This document shows positions 40,667 through 50,108 of a DNA stretch of 64,000 bases, piece after piece. The notes beneath the pieces were generated by a model that was not told the origin of the DNA, made no database searches, and saw only the letters and a program-made list of their open reading frames with translations. The translations under genes and the position numbers were made by a program. Source of the DNA: Teratosphaeria epicoccoides (taxonomy: Eukaryota; Ascomycota; Dothideomycetes; Mycosphaerellales; Teratosphaeriaceae); contig JADDMT010000039.1 in the NCBI GenBank assembly GCA_021401465.1, positions 124,001-188,000 on the forward strand, read 5' to 3'. How positions within the stretch are numbered: the first letter of the stretch is position 1; each line of letters starts with the position of its first letter.

Positions 40667-42271
40667 ATGTCTTCCACCCTCGCCAACACCACCACCGCCT
40701 ACCTTTCCTCCTTTCAAGGCGCTGAGCTGCCGGCCTCAGCAGTACATCTGCTTGACACAACTCTTTCCTCGCTGCAAAAGATTCCCGGCTCTGCGATCCT
40801 GATTCGATACATCCGATCCTCCTACCAGAATGACCCTATACGCTCCGTGGTGGAGCTTTTCCTGTTCATCTTCGCAGTCCGCTATCTTTTAGCACCCGCG
40901 TACAGCACACGGAAAGACAGGCAGGTGCCTCTGACAGAAGAGGAAATTGACGAGCTGGTGGATGACTGGAGCCCCGAGCCGTTAGCCGCGGAGGAGACGG
41001 AGTTCGAGAGAGCAGAGAATGAGAAGCGACCTGTCATTGTTGGACCGGCGGGTCCGAGGGTGAAATTAGCAGGAAGTGGGAAGGTCGCCATGAATTTGGC
41101 CTCGTACAACCACTACAATTTTGCCAGTAAGCCGGAACTTACGGAGCGAGCAGTGCAGACCGTAAGGACATATGGAGTGGGACCGTGCAGTCCACCAGGG
41201 TTCTACGGAACGCAAGATGTGCATATGAAGAGCGAGGCAGATATTGCTGCACATTTGGGCATGCCGGCCTGCATCATCTATGCGCAGTCGTTCTCCACGA
41301 TCTCGAGTGTGATCCCGGCTTTTAGCAAACGAGGAGATATCATTGTTGCAGACAAGGCGGTCAACTACCCAATCCGCAAGGGCATACAAGTGAGCAGGAG
41401 TACGGTGCGATGGTACGAGCATAACGATATGGAGGACCTGGAACGTGTGCTGGCGAAGATTGTGAAGGACAATCAAGGGAAGCCATTGACTAGGCGGTTC
41501 ATTATTACAGAAGGTTTGTTCGAGAATGTTGGAGATCTGGTGGATCTGCCGAAGCTGGTCGAGCTGAAAATGAAGTACAAGTTCCGCATCATCCTGGACG
41601 AGACGTGGAGCTATGGCATACTTGGACGCGGCGGTCGGGGTGTGACAGAGCACCAGAATGTTGACCCCACACAAGTCGATATGATCATTGGAGGCTTGGC
41701 CGGAGCTGTGGCATCTGGTGGTGGATTCTGTGCAGCCGCCGAGGACGTGGTCGGACATCAAAGGCTCAGTGCTGCTGCATATACCTACTCTGCCGCGCTC
41801 CCCGCTTTCTTGGCTGTCACTGCATGCGAAACTGTGGCACTTTTGCAAGAGCAGCCAGCCATCATCTCTTCGCTTCGCGACAACATCAAAGCGATGCGAG
41901 CCATGCTCGACCCACGCAGCGAATGGGTTCGATGTACATCTGCTGTCGACAACCCTGTTCTTTTACTCGTCCTCAAAAACCAGCACGTCCATGACCGCAA
42001 CCTCTCGATCAAAGATCAAGAGCATTTACTCAACGATGTCGTGGAAGAGTGTCTAACTAACGGTGTGCTGATTACACGTTTAAAGCCTATGCCGCCCGCG
42101 CTGGGGGTAGCGGATAAGGATTTGTTGAAGGAGTGGCGGCCGACGCCTGCCTTGAAAGTATGTGTGACTACTGGGTTGAACAGACGGGATACGGAGAAAG
42201 CTGGGACGATTATTAGGCATGCTGTGACCTCTATCATGAAGGGAAAGAAGTGGCAGAAGGACAGGATATGA
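40667..42271 (+). CDS. LCB1: Serine palmitoyltransferase subunit 1 (Lcb1)
   Basis: A single exon of 534 residues starting MSSTLANTTTAYLSSFQGAE; the frame extends upstream but the first 39 codons look like leader. One N-terminal membrane helix (SVVELFLFIFAVRYLLAPAY) anchors it in the ER. The alpha-oxoamine synthase fold follows: ASYNHYNFASKPELTERAVQ, YGVGPCSPPGFYGTQDVH, ILDETWSYGILGRGGRGVTE. Where Lcb2 has the PLP-binding lysine, this protein reads IIGGLAGAVASGGGF without lysine, as expected for the non-catalytic Lcb1. Lcb1/Lcb2 condense serine and palmitoyl-CoA, the first step of sphingolipid synthesis. A likely small activating subunit is encoded at 2.6 kb. Confidence 0.96.
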   Translation: MSSTLANTTTAYLSSFQGAELPASAVHLLDTTLSSLQKIPGSAILIRYIRSSYQNDPIRSVVELFLFIFAVRYLLAPAYSTRKDRQVPLTEEEIDELVDDWSPEPLAAEETEFERAENEKRPVIVGPAGPRVKLAGSGKVAMNLASYNHYNFASKPELTERAVQTVRTYGVGPCSPPGFYGTQDVHMKSEADIAAHLGMPACIIYAQSFSTISSVIPAFSKRGDIIVADKAVNYPIRKGIQVSRSTVRWYEHNDMEDLERVLAKIVKDNQGKPLTRRFIITEGLFENVGDLVDLPKLVELKMKYKFRIILDETWSYGILGRGGRGVTEHQNVDPTQVDMIIGGLAGAVASGGGFCAAAEDVVGHQRLSAAAYTYSAALPAFLAVTACETVALLQEQPAIISSLRDNIKAMRAMLDPRSEWVRCTSAVDNPVLLLVLKNQHVHDRNLSIKDQEHLLNDVVEECLTNGVLITRLKPMPPALGVADKDLLKEWRPTPALKVCVTTGLNRRDTEKAGTIIRHAVTSIMKGKKWQKDRI

Positions 42272-42906
42272 AGATTTTATGGATTGTTGTGGTATTTAGG
42301 TGCAGTCGGCAGGCGAGCATCATGATAAACCAGTGGCTCATGTTTTTGTAAACCAGACCCATTAACCTGCATTGATATCTGCGCTAGGGATAGTGGTGCA
42401 CGGTGCACCAGCCACCGCCAACCACTTCCGACATGGGTGTTCCAATACTGCGACATCACAGCGATGTCCTTACCTTCCACTTACTACTCCCTGTTCACCC
42501 ATTGCTCTTCGGAATGCACTGTCTGTTATTCTCTATACAAAATTCACAAAATACTGCGTTGACATAGAGTTGATCCGCAAGCGACCAATTGGTCGACCTG
42601 GTTGCCCCACCACTGCACGTTGACAGCACGACTTCGCGTGAATTGCGTGTCCCAACGCCATTGCTCGAAAGGCAGGGTCGCCTGATCGTTTGGGCATCGG
42701 TACAGAAGCACAACATCGCGAATACGGAGGAAAAGGGAATTGACGGTATAGGAGCGGGCGACCAGGAGACCTCGAAGGCAGCGCGGCTCCGGCGCATCTG
42801 AGACACCATCCCGTCGCACGGACGCCATCACCCATCACCTTTAAATCCACCACCTTGAGACCCACCACCACCTCCTCTAAATAGCGGGCAACCCCACTTA
42901 CCCACC
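42272..42906 (+). other. Intergenic region
   Basis: About 635 bp between LCB1 and the four-TM gene. Nothing is supported beyond 3' and 5' flanks; a TAAATA-like stretch lies about 25 bp before the next ATG. Confidence 0.4.
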
Positions 42907-43594
42907 ATGGCCAAGTCCCGCTACACCGCCGCCTCCGGCAGCAGCTTCGGCCGCTCCGATGTCTCGCGCACCCGCGTCGTCGTCCGCCAATCTTACTACT
43001 GGCCGGACCAACAGCTCAACTTCTGGATCATCGTCATGCTGGCCACGGGCGGGGTTCTGATTGGCGTGTTCGCGAGCTTTGTGGTGGATCAGCAGCATTT
43101 GCGGTTGGGGATACCTTGGTATGGACAGCCGTCGTCGGACTGGTGCGTGCGGTGCACGTAGCCTGAGTTTATGGACTGGGATGAGGAATGCTGACTTTTG
43201 GTGGTATTGTAGGATCATGCCGTTTGGAATTACCGTGGGGGCGCTGACGGTGGTTTTTATCTGGATCATGCTGATCTTGATCTACCAGCGACGGTTGTTG
43301 CCGGGTGTTGTGATGATTGGGTCGTTTATCCTGCTCGTGCTTTACCTGACCGGGTTGATTGAGACTGCGATCCAGCTTTTCGGTCCGGATGGTGACATTA
43401 ATGGGAACTGCACGAGGTACATTACGAACGACCCGCAGAATGGACTGACGATCAATACGCTGGCGTGGCTGGAGCAGAATAGTATATGTTCGAGCTGGGA
43501 CGCGGCGTTTGCCTTTTGGATAATCGGATCGGTATTTTTGGTGTGGATGATTATCCTGGGGAGTATGGTGGCGAGGGGCGGGTATGGAGACTGA
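42907..43594 (+). CDS. Uncharacterised four-transmembrane protein, 2 exons
   Basis: The start is CCACCATGG at 42907. Exon 2 is 43213-43594. The donor is either 43119 (GTATGG, 197 residues, joining IPW to IMPFG) or 43143 (GTGCGT, 205 residues); both give the same phase and the same codon at the junction. I slightly prefer the first because the segment between them looks like intron sequence. Four membrane helices are visible: NFWIIVMLATGGVLIGVFAS, ITVGALTVVFIWIMLILIYQ, VVMIGSFILLVLYLTGLIET and FAFWIIGSVFLVWMIILGSM. A loop with two Cys (NCTRY, ICSSWD) lies before the last helix. The layout is tetraspan/MARVEL-like. The family is not recognised by name and the role is unknown. Confidence 0.78.
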
Positions 43595-44099
43595 GCTGTG
43601 GCGATGTAGTAAGTACGTAATGTGTTATTGAGCATGACACGGCGTTCTGAGCGAGGTGGACAGATACCAGAGTGTTTTTGTGCTTAGGCGACTCATACCT
43701 ACCTGGCCACCTTGCATGATTCTCAGCAATCATGCATGGTTCTAAGGCAGCTGCGGAGAAGGGTAAAACATTGAGTATACGCGAGTAAGTCGTTCGACAA
43801 TGCGTAAGTGAAACGTGCACGACATCCACCCAGCTATCCTCGGCGCCTTGCCCGACTCGTCAGCGGCCCGATCATTCATCAAACGCCTGACAAGGCACCT
43901 CGTTCAATTCCTCGCCACCTCGGTTGCTTCAGGGCTACCGCGCATCATGAACGCATTCCAACAAGTTACGAAGCAAGGGAGCAAGGCATCAATCCAGAGC
44001 TCAATTATCCGTGAGAAGCGCACATGATGCAGATGATTTATCATCGGTGGTACCGTGATCGTTGAGTAAATCGTGTCCTCGTTATTCGTTCCCTCAAAA
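43595..44099. other. Convergent intergenic region
   Basis: About 505 bp between the stops of the four-TM gene and VPS2. No gene is supported. Confidence 0.4.
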
Positions 44100-44890
44100 C
44101 TACCGCCGGAGACTGTCAAGCCTAGCCTGCAGATCATCGTCTCCTGGATCTGCACCACCACCACCACTGCCAACCGCCTGTGCAACCCTACCCTCAGGTG
44201 CTGCTTGACTCTGCAGGCCCTGCGGCGTCTCTCCCAACGTCTGGCTCAGATCCACTCCTATCTCGTCCAGCACTTTATTCACGACCTCCTCGCCCTCCTC
44301 CTCGTCCTCCAGTCCCGTAATGTCGTCAATGGCGTCATCCATCATTTCTTGTCGTTGGTCCATAATGTCGTTCTCCTTCTCGAACTCCATAGCAATCCGT
44401 TGCAGAGCTGGAAGGTTCATCTGGCGATTCATGCTGCCGAGGAGAGCGGTCGCGCCTTTCATGGATTGCATCATTTGTTCATTGCTTCGCACAGTCTGGG
44501 AGGCACGTCAGCGGATGTGGTGTGTGGTAATGTGGGTGGGTGGATTGACCTGTATTCGTAACGAGATGGCTTGCAGTTGTGTTCGCATCTGGTAGAATTT
44601 CTGGATATATCGTCGTGTTCGCACCAAGTCCTTTGCTTGCACTTTGACTGCGCCCATCTGGCCATTCTTCGCATTCTTCTTAATGTCTTGGACAAGCTTC
44701 TTTTCTTGATTCTCGAGTTTCGTGCGTTCGCGGTCCAGCTCTCGTTGTGTCTTTTCTAGTGCTCGTTGGTGTTTGCGTAGACGTTCTGCGGGTGTCATGC
44801 GCTTGCCGAAGGCCCACTCTACGATCTGTGATCACGTTAGCACCAAAAGTGCCAGAGTGGGAGTGGTAGATGCGGTGAGCCTACATTCAT
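44100..44890 (-). CDS. VPS2: ESCRT-III subunit Vps2 (CHMP2/Did4), 3 exons with a 6-nt first coding exon
   Basis: Minus-strand exons are 44890-44885 (ATGAAT only), 44825-44550 and 44495-44100, giving 225 residues. The spliced start reads MNIVEWAFGKRMTPAERLRK, the CHMP2 N-terminal helix. It is followed by RTRRYIQKFYQMRTQLQAIS, NEQMMQSMKGATALLGSMNR and a long acidic C-terminal part. The end, DDDLQARLDSLRR, is a MIM1 motif (D/E-x2-L-x2-R-L-x2-L-K/R) that binds the MIT domain of Vps4, encoded at 9.4 kb. Vps2 caps Snf7 filaments and recruits Vps4 in multivesicular body formation. Without the tiny first exon the first in-frame Met would be inside the helix (MTPAERL), losing the membrane-inserting N-terminus, so the two-codon exon is well supported. 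Confidence 0.93.
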
Positions 44891-45197
44891 GATTGGGACT
44901 CTTTCTCGATAGGAAGTTGGTAAGATGTGCTGGCGATTCAGATGTTGCAAAGTTCGCCGTCCGGAAGATGTTACTGCTCAAGTGCCCCATCGAACTGATG
45001 CAGATGCAGGCACGTTGATGCTTCCAACATCACGACCGGCGCCAGCGATCCTCCTCGGCCCGTTCTCGGCCCGATCCAGCCTGATTTCCAATCGTCCATG
45101 CTGATCATATGCGCCACAGCCTCGACCACCACCACAAGTTTTCATCATCATCAAGTTCGATCTGAAATGCGGTGACGCGCCAACGACTGCATTCAGA
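44891..45197. promoter_or_regulatory. Divergent promoter region of VPS2 and FZO1
   Basis: About 307 bp between two divergent ATGs; it must hold both promoters. No clear motif. Confidence 0.4.
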
Positions 45198-47972
45198 ATG
45201 AGCTCGAGCAACCCATTCGACAATGGTTTTGTCGCCAGCGGGTCGAGTCGAGGAGGCAGACCACGGTACATGACGGTCGGAAGTGGTTCGACCTCCGAGA
45301 GCGCGGCGCGGTTACAGGCGATGCTGGACGAGGACAGTGGGTATGGTGGCAGCAGCACAGGTGACATGGAGAACGAGTGGCATCCAGGTCCATCGCAAGA
45401 CCGCTTTCTTCCCGAGCACACGGCACACGGAGTCTCCGAACACGAACGAAGAGCGGTCGCCAGCCATGTCCACCAACTATACTACAACCAGAATCGGACC
45501 GCGCTGGGCCGTGCAATCAACCAGACTGTAGAGACGCTGCGCAAGCTGCAAGACATGAACGCGAAATGGCCTGCGCATTACCCCACCGTACAAAGACCCC
45601 CTTCGCCTCCTGCTGCGAAACCAGATGTACGGCCTGGCCTGGCTCACACACAGTCCACCTTCGACAACAGGCGAGATCTCAATCCGACCCCGGATCGGCC
45701 ACGATTGTCAAAAAGAGCAGGGACGACATTGGGTGCAGTGGGAGAATCCGCAGAGTCAAGCAGCGACGCGTTGGAGAAGAAGGCGCCGGAGTCAGCACCA
45801 AGATTAGTCACACCTCAATTGGCACAGGACTTTTCGGTATTGAAGATTGAGCTGAAGATGGAGGGTCTACCACAAAGCGAGATTGTGCATTCGCTGGAGA
45901 AGCAGTCGGTAGCATCACTACTCGACAACCAAATCAACAACAGCGTGCGCCATCTGTTCGCGCTACGAGACAGGATCGAGGACACTTCAAGTAAAGTGCT
46001 CGTGACTGGCGATCTGAATGCTGGAAAGTCTACCTTCTGCAATGCTCTCCTACGGAGAAAGGTGTTGCCAGAAGATCAGCAACCGTGCACAAGCATCTTC
46101 TGCGAAGTTCTGGACTGCCGCGAGAATGGAGGCTTCGAGGAGGTGCATGCTATCCCACATGGATGCGCGTACAACCGGAACGACGAGAGCACATATCGAG
46201 TTTTTGCGCTCAAGCAGCTCGAAGACATCGTTATCGACAGCGACCATTACTCCCAGTGCAAGATATACATTAAGGACATTCGATCGGTCGACCAATCTCT
46301 ACTCAACAATGGCGTAGTCGACATTGCACTCATTGACGCTCCTGGCCTCAACAATGACTCGCTCAAGACCACTGCAGTCTTTGCGCGACAAGAAGAGATT
46401 GATGTGGTCGTTTTCGTCGTCTCTGCTGCCAATCACTTCACTCTTTCAGCAAAAGAATTCATCTTCAATGCTGCACGAGAAAAGGCATACATGTTCATGG
46501 TCGTCAACGGCTATGATCAGATCCGAGACAAGAAGCGGTGTCAGGAGATGATCCTCAAGCAAGTCGCACATCTCAGCCCAGCCACGTTCAAGGAATCTGC
46601 AGAATTGGTCCACTTCGTTTCGAGCAACGCAATTCCAGTCGCGCCAGGTCCGGATGATGGACCAGGTGGAGATTTTGGTGGTAACGGTGGCTCAGGCAGT
46701 GGTTCATTTGATGACGGTGATCCGAAGCCCGAGGATGATGATGAGCCAATTGGAAAGCACGGCGAACCTGGCTCTCCACCGGACAAGAATGGTAAAGGTA
46801 AAGAGAAGGAGGCGCGAGAAGACTTCAACGAGCTTGAGGCTTCATTAAGAAGATTCGTCCTGGAGAAGCGGGCGCGATCAAAGCTTGCCCCTGCCAAGAC
46901 ATACCTGATGAACGTGCTCGGCGATTTGTCCACTTTGGCAAATGTCAACAAGGATGTCGCGCAAAACGAGCTCGATCGTGTGACCGAGGAGCTTCGTAAG
47001 CTGGAGCCTGTCTTCGAGAAGTCTAAGAAGGCACGCACCGAAGTCGATGACCAGGCCGCGAACGGCATCGAAGAGACGTCAAATGAGCTTTACCAACTAT
47101 CGCGAAGCACGATTAATTCATCCATCTCCCGCGTAGCCGAAAGCAACCTCGGCGTCGAATATCCCGGCATCTTCGGGGCTTACAACTACGCCGACGATCT
47201 CAAAGCAGCAATGCTAAATCAAATTGCGGAAACAGTCCGCTGGTGCGAAGAGCGCGCCCGAGAGAAGACCGTCCAAGGCGTCTCCAGCATGAAGCAACTT
47301 GGCATCCTTCACCTTGGAGACAAATACGTCGACCTCCAATTTCGGTCGGAGAAGATGTTCACAAGGCGGCGCGACGCCCTTGCCCGCCAAGTCGATTTCG
47401 AGCCCGAGCTCTGGGACTTCTTCGACCTCACCAGCCTTTGGGAACGCCAGGAAAAGGTGGCAGGCACCAGCATGGCTGTGACAGTCGCCGGCGTCGTAGG
47501 CGGCAGGATGCTCGGCGGCGTCGGCTGGCTCGATGGCGCCCTTACAGCAACAAAAGTCGTAGGCTACAACAACGTCCGTCGCATGATCATCCCCGGTCTC
47601 CTCGCCACCGCAGCCCTAGCGGCCTTCTACGCAGTCTCACAAATCCCGTACTCCCTCCCCAAGCGCCTGAGCACTAAGCTTTCCGCGCAGCTGGCACAAT
47701 TGGATTACACGCACAGCAATTCGGCGAGGATCAGTGGGGAGGTGCGGAGAGCGTTGAAGTATCCGGCGGATAAGCTGAGGGAGGGCCTGCAGAGGAGTGT
47801 GGAGAGCTTGCAGGAGCAGAGACGGGAGACGATGAAGGTGCAGACGGAGAGTGAGGTGGCGAGGAAGTATTTTTCGAATCTCGTGAGGGAGTCGAATGAT
47901 ATCAGGGGTAGAGTGCAGAGGGTGGATTTGGAGGGCCCCGCCCCAGGAATCGCGGGGAGTTATGCTCAGTGA
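45198..47972 (+). CDS. FZO1: Mitofusin Fzo1 (outer-membrane fusion GTPase)
   Basis: A single exon of 924 residues. A 200-residue disordered N-tail precedes a helical region (SEIVHSLEKQSVASLLDNQI) and the dynamin-like GTPase: G1 GDLNAGKST at 271-279, G2 Thr in QPCTSIFCE, G3 DAPG in LIDAPGLNND, and a G4-like VVNGYDQ. A Gly/Asp-rich insert interrupts the GTPase-helix region (near 46660-46800). Two membrane segments near residues 790-835 (VAGVVGGRMLGGVGW and IIPGLLATAALAAFYAVSQI) give the hairpin topology with both ends cytosolic. A C-terminal heptad region follows. Fzo1 tethers and fuses mitochondrial outer membranes. There is no intron, and it is divergent from VPS2. Confidence 0.96.
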   Translation: MSSSNPFDNGFVASGSSRGGRPRYMTVGSGSTSESAARLQAMLDEDSGYGGSSTGDMENEWHPGPSQDRFLPEHTAHGVSEHERRAVASHVHQLYYNQNRTALGRAINQTVETLRKLQDMNAKWPAHYPTVQRPPSPPAAKPDVRPGLAHTQSTFDNRRDLNPTPDRPRLSKRAGTTLGAVGESAESSSDALEKKAPESAPRLVTPQLAQDFSVLKIELKMEGLPQSEIVHSLEKQSVASLLDNQINNSVRHLFALRDRIEDTSSKVLVTGDLNAGKSTFCNALLRRKVLPEDQQPCTSIFCEVLDCRENGGFEEVHAIPHGCAYNRNDESTYRVFALKQLEDIVIDSDHYSQCKIYIKDIRSVDQSLLNNGVVDIALIDAPGLNNDSLKTTAVFARQEEIDVVVFVVSAANHFTLSAKEFIFNAAREKAYMFMVVNGYDQIRDKKRCQEMILKQVAHLSPATFKESAELVHFVSSNAIPVAPGPDDGPGGDFGGNGGSGSGSFDDGDPKPEDDDEPIGKHGEPGSPPDKNGKGKEKEAREDFNELEASLRRFVLEKRARSKLAPAKTYLMNVLGDLSTLANVNKDVAQNELDRVTEELRKLEPVFEKSKKARTEVDDQAANGIEETSNELYQLSRSTINSSISRVAESNLGVEYPGIFGAYNYADDLKAAMLNQIAETVRWCEERAREKTVQGVSSMKQLGILHLGDKYVDLQFRSEKMFTRRRDALARQVDFEPELWDFFDLTSLWERQEKVAGTSMAVTVAGVVGGRMLGGVGWLDGALTATKVVGYNNVRRMIIPGLLATAALAAFYAVSQIPYSLPKRLSTKLSAQLAQLDYTHSNSARISGEVRRALKYPADKLREGLQRSVESLQEQRRETMKVQTESEVARKYFSNLVRESNDIRGRVQRVDLEGPAPGIAGSYAQ

Positions 47973-48449
47973 GATGGTCCATTCCAGCATTGCACAGTCG
48001 TTGAGGGCATTGTTGGGCCTTCACAGTTGGCGTTGAAGCATGATCGGGGGAAGAAAGTCAGCTCAGAGCATGAATGCGTTGCAGACACAGGAGATACCAC
48101 TGTTTTACGCTTTGTCAAAGCTTCCAATACCCAGATTTTTAGGATCACTCGTCTCCGAATCCTAGACTGAAGACCGCTCACATGTGCTTTTGTAATGATC
48201 TTGTGTTTTCAATTTCTGTTGCATCAATGCTATGCTTGTAATCTGGTATCATTCGCTAATTTGCGAGCACAGCACTCACCGCTCCATGCACTCAACGTGC
48301 TGATGAGCCATCAAGAGCAGTGACGGCAGCTGCCTCGATGCCTCAGACCTGTCCCGCAGCCGCCGGGAGAATGGAGTGTGGAGGCTTCAGGCCCATCGCG
48401 GGACCACGGCAACTTCAAGCCCACCTCCCTGGTATCTTGATGCAACGCC
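47973..48449. other. Convergent intergenic region
   Basis: About 480 bp between the stops of FZO1 and DCN1. No gene is supported. Confidence 0.4.
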
Positions 48450-49332
48450 TCATTCCACTTCCATCGCTTCGCCACTGCCCTGAGCACCACGCTTTTTCTC
48501 CACCTTTACCCACTCCACAAACTCATCAATCACACTCGGCCAACTACTTTCCTCGCTCCAGAACGCCAAACTCCCATCACTCATCGTCTCACTTGCAAAC
48601 GTCAACGTCTGCTTCCACAAATCTCTATTCACCGCCTTCGTGCTTCCGCCCTGCAAAAACTCCAACCACCACTCCAACCACGGCGTCCCTGCCTTCCCTA
48701 CCCACTCATACCCCTGGTCGCCAAACACCAGCCTCCAAAACTCCACCGCCATCTCCAGCGGCAGCGTCTTCGCGCCCTGAGCGAGCGGGAGCTGGAATGT
48801 GTGGTTGTAGACGGCTTTGAAGACTTCGCGATCGGACTTGAGGGAGCTTTTGCGGGCGAGTATGACGTTGCGCAGGCGCGGGAGGTCGTCGACGTTGAGG
48901 CGCTGGCAGCCGTCAATGAAGCCTTCGCGGGTCACTTTGCCGAGAGAGGGGGAGGAGACGAGCTCGGAGAAGATAAGGGCGGAGATGTCTTCGAGAGAGA
49001 TGGACATGTCGCTGAGGAGGTTGGCAGTGCCTTCGGCGTTGATTTCATCGGGCTCGAGCCGCGGGTCCTCGCGGTATTTGTCGAAGGTTTGTGAGAGCTT
49101 TGCGCGGGCTGGGTTGTTGGCGTTGGCAGTGGGGCTGTTGAAGTATCTAGGGGGTGTCAAAGATGGACGTGCGCCAGATTGGGAAGGAGCGGACTTACTG
49201 ATTGATAGCCTGCGTGCTGTTCCAGTTGGCTGCCTTGAGGTATTTGGTTGCAGTAGTCTTATCGGAGCATTGAGTGACGGCCTGAAACTCAGCGATGGCG
49301 GCCTTCTGCGAAGCGTTATAGGCTGCCGGCAT
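48450..49332 (-). CDS. DCN1: Cullin neddylation E3 Dcn1, 2 exons
   Basis: Minus-strand exons 49332-49199 and 49146-48450 give 276 residues. An N-terminal UBA-like segment (MPAAYNASQKAAIAEFQAVT, then KAANWNSTQAINQYFNSP across the intron) is followed by the PONY/potentiating neddylation domain: KYREDPRLEPDEINAEGTAN, LLSDMSISLEDISALIFSEL, KSDREVFKAVYNHTFQLPLA and LEMAVEFWRLVFG. The acidic C-terminus ends GEAMEVE. Dcn1 binds N-acetylated Ubc12 and cullins and promotes transfer of Nedd8 (Rub1). The intron is GTAAGT..CCTAG, phase 2, restoring Gln-Tyr. A possible small gene ends only 6 bp upstream of the start. Confidence 0.94.
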
Positions 49333-49338
49333 CTCGGG

Positions 49339-49763
49339 TTAGTGTTTTGGGGAGATTATAGGACGTGGAGAGCGAAATAGGTACAGCTGATGCCTGCACA
49401 TCAACTGCGTCCAGCCGCCTACAAATGTGTTGCGCGTATGTGCAGGTGTAAATGTGGATGCTTCTGTGAAATGCCATGACGAGAGCGGGAGATAAGACGC
49501 GCTAAAGCCGCCGCCTGATTGCCCGAGGCCCTGATTGCGGTTCAAGCTGCCGCCGCCCGTACAGTACGCGACAGAACGAAAAGAAGTGTAGTATCGTCAA
49601 ACTCACCTTTGGTCTGCTTGACCCGTTTCTGCTCCACCACCGTCTCCGTCATCGCCCCCGCCGCATCAGCCTTGCGTTTCGGCATCTTGTCGTCCTCGTC
49701 CTCTGACACCAAGGAAGTGGTGTCAGGTCGGAAGCAGGCGCGGAAGGGAGCCAGGAGCTTCAT
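49339..49763 (-). CDS. Possible small two-exon gene of unknown function
   Basis: Proposed exons on the minus strand are 49763-49607 and 49514-49339, 110 residues. Exon 1 (MKLLAPFRACFRPDTTSLVS, then DKMPKRKADAAGAM) ends in AAAG followed by a good GTGAGT donor. The acceptor CAATCAG joins in frame to GGFSASYLPLSSWHFTEAST and HTRNTFVGGWTQLMCRH. The second part has a protein-like look, but I recognise no family. The stop lies 6 bp before the DCN1 start on the same strand, so this frame would occupy the DCN1 promoter. Alternatives are that exon 1 is an untranslated or alternative leader of DCN1, or that the whole frame is chance. An earlier acceptor would give a stop two codons on. Confidence 0.38.
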
Positions 49764-50108
49764 GTAAAAATGTACCAGCGAAAAGTAAGCGGCGGTGGAA
49801 GACAAGAGACGCGTCCCGGCAATGCTTTCAAGTCTTTGCGAATGCTAAAGTATTGTTGTGCAATTCACGTGAAGTGGTCAATACTCCAAGCTTGTTTATT
49901 TCACATGCACCATTGAGGTCGTCTGACATATATCACGCTAGGGCAACGCTTCACATCCGCGCATCAGGAAGGCACGAGCCCGCGAGGCAACAACACCCTG
50001 ACAAGGCACCGAATAAAGATGTACATTGCGAAGAGGGTATACGCTTTGCCGACAAATGCCTTCTCAATCATTCTATTGCCATCAATACTCGCACCCTTGG
50101 CCCCTTCA
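49764..50108 (-). other. Intergenic region
   Basis: About 345 bp between the MVP1 stop and the possible small gene. No gene is supported. Confidence 0.4.
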
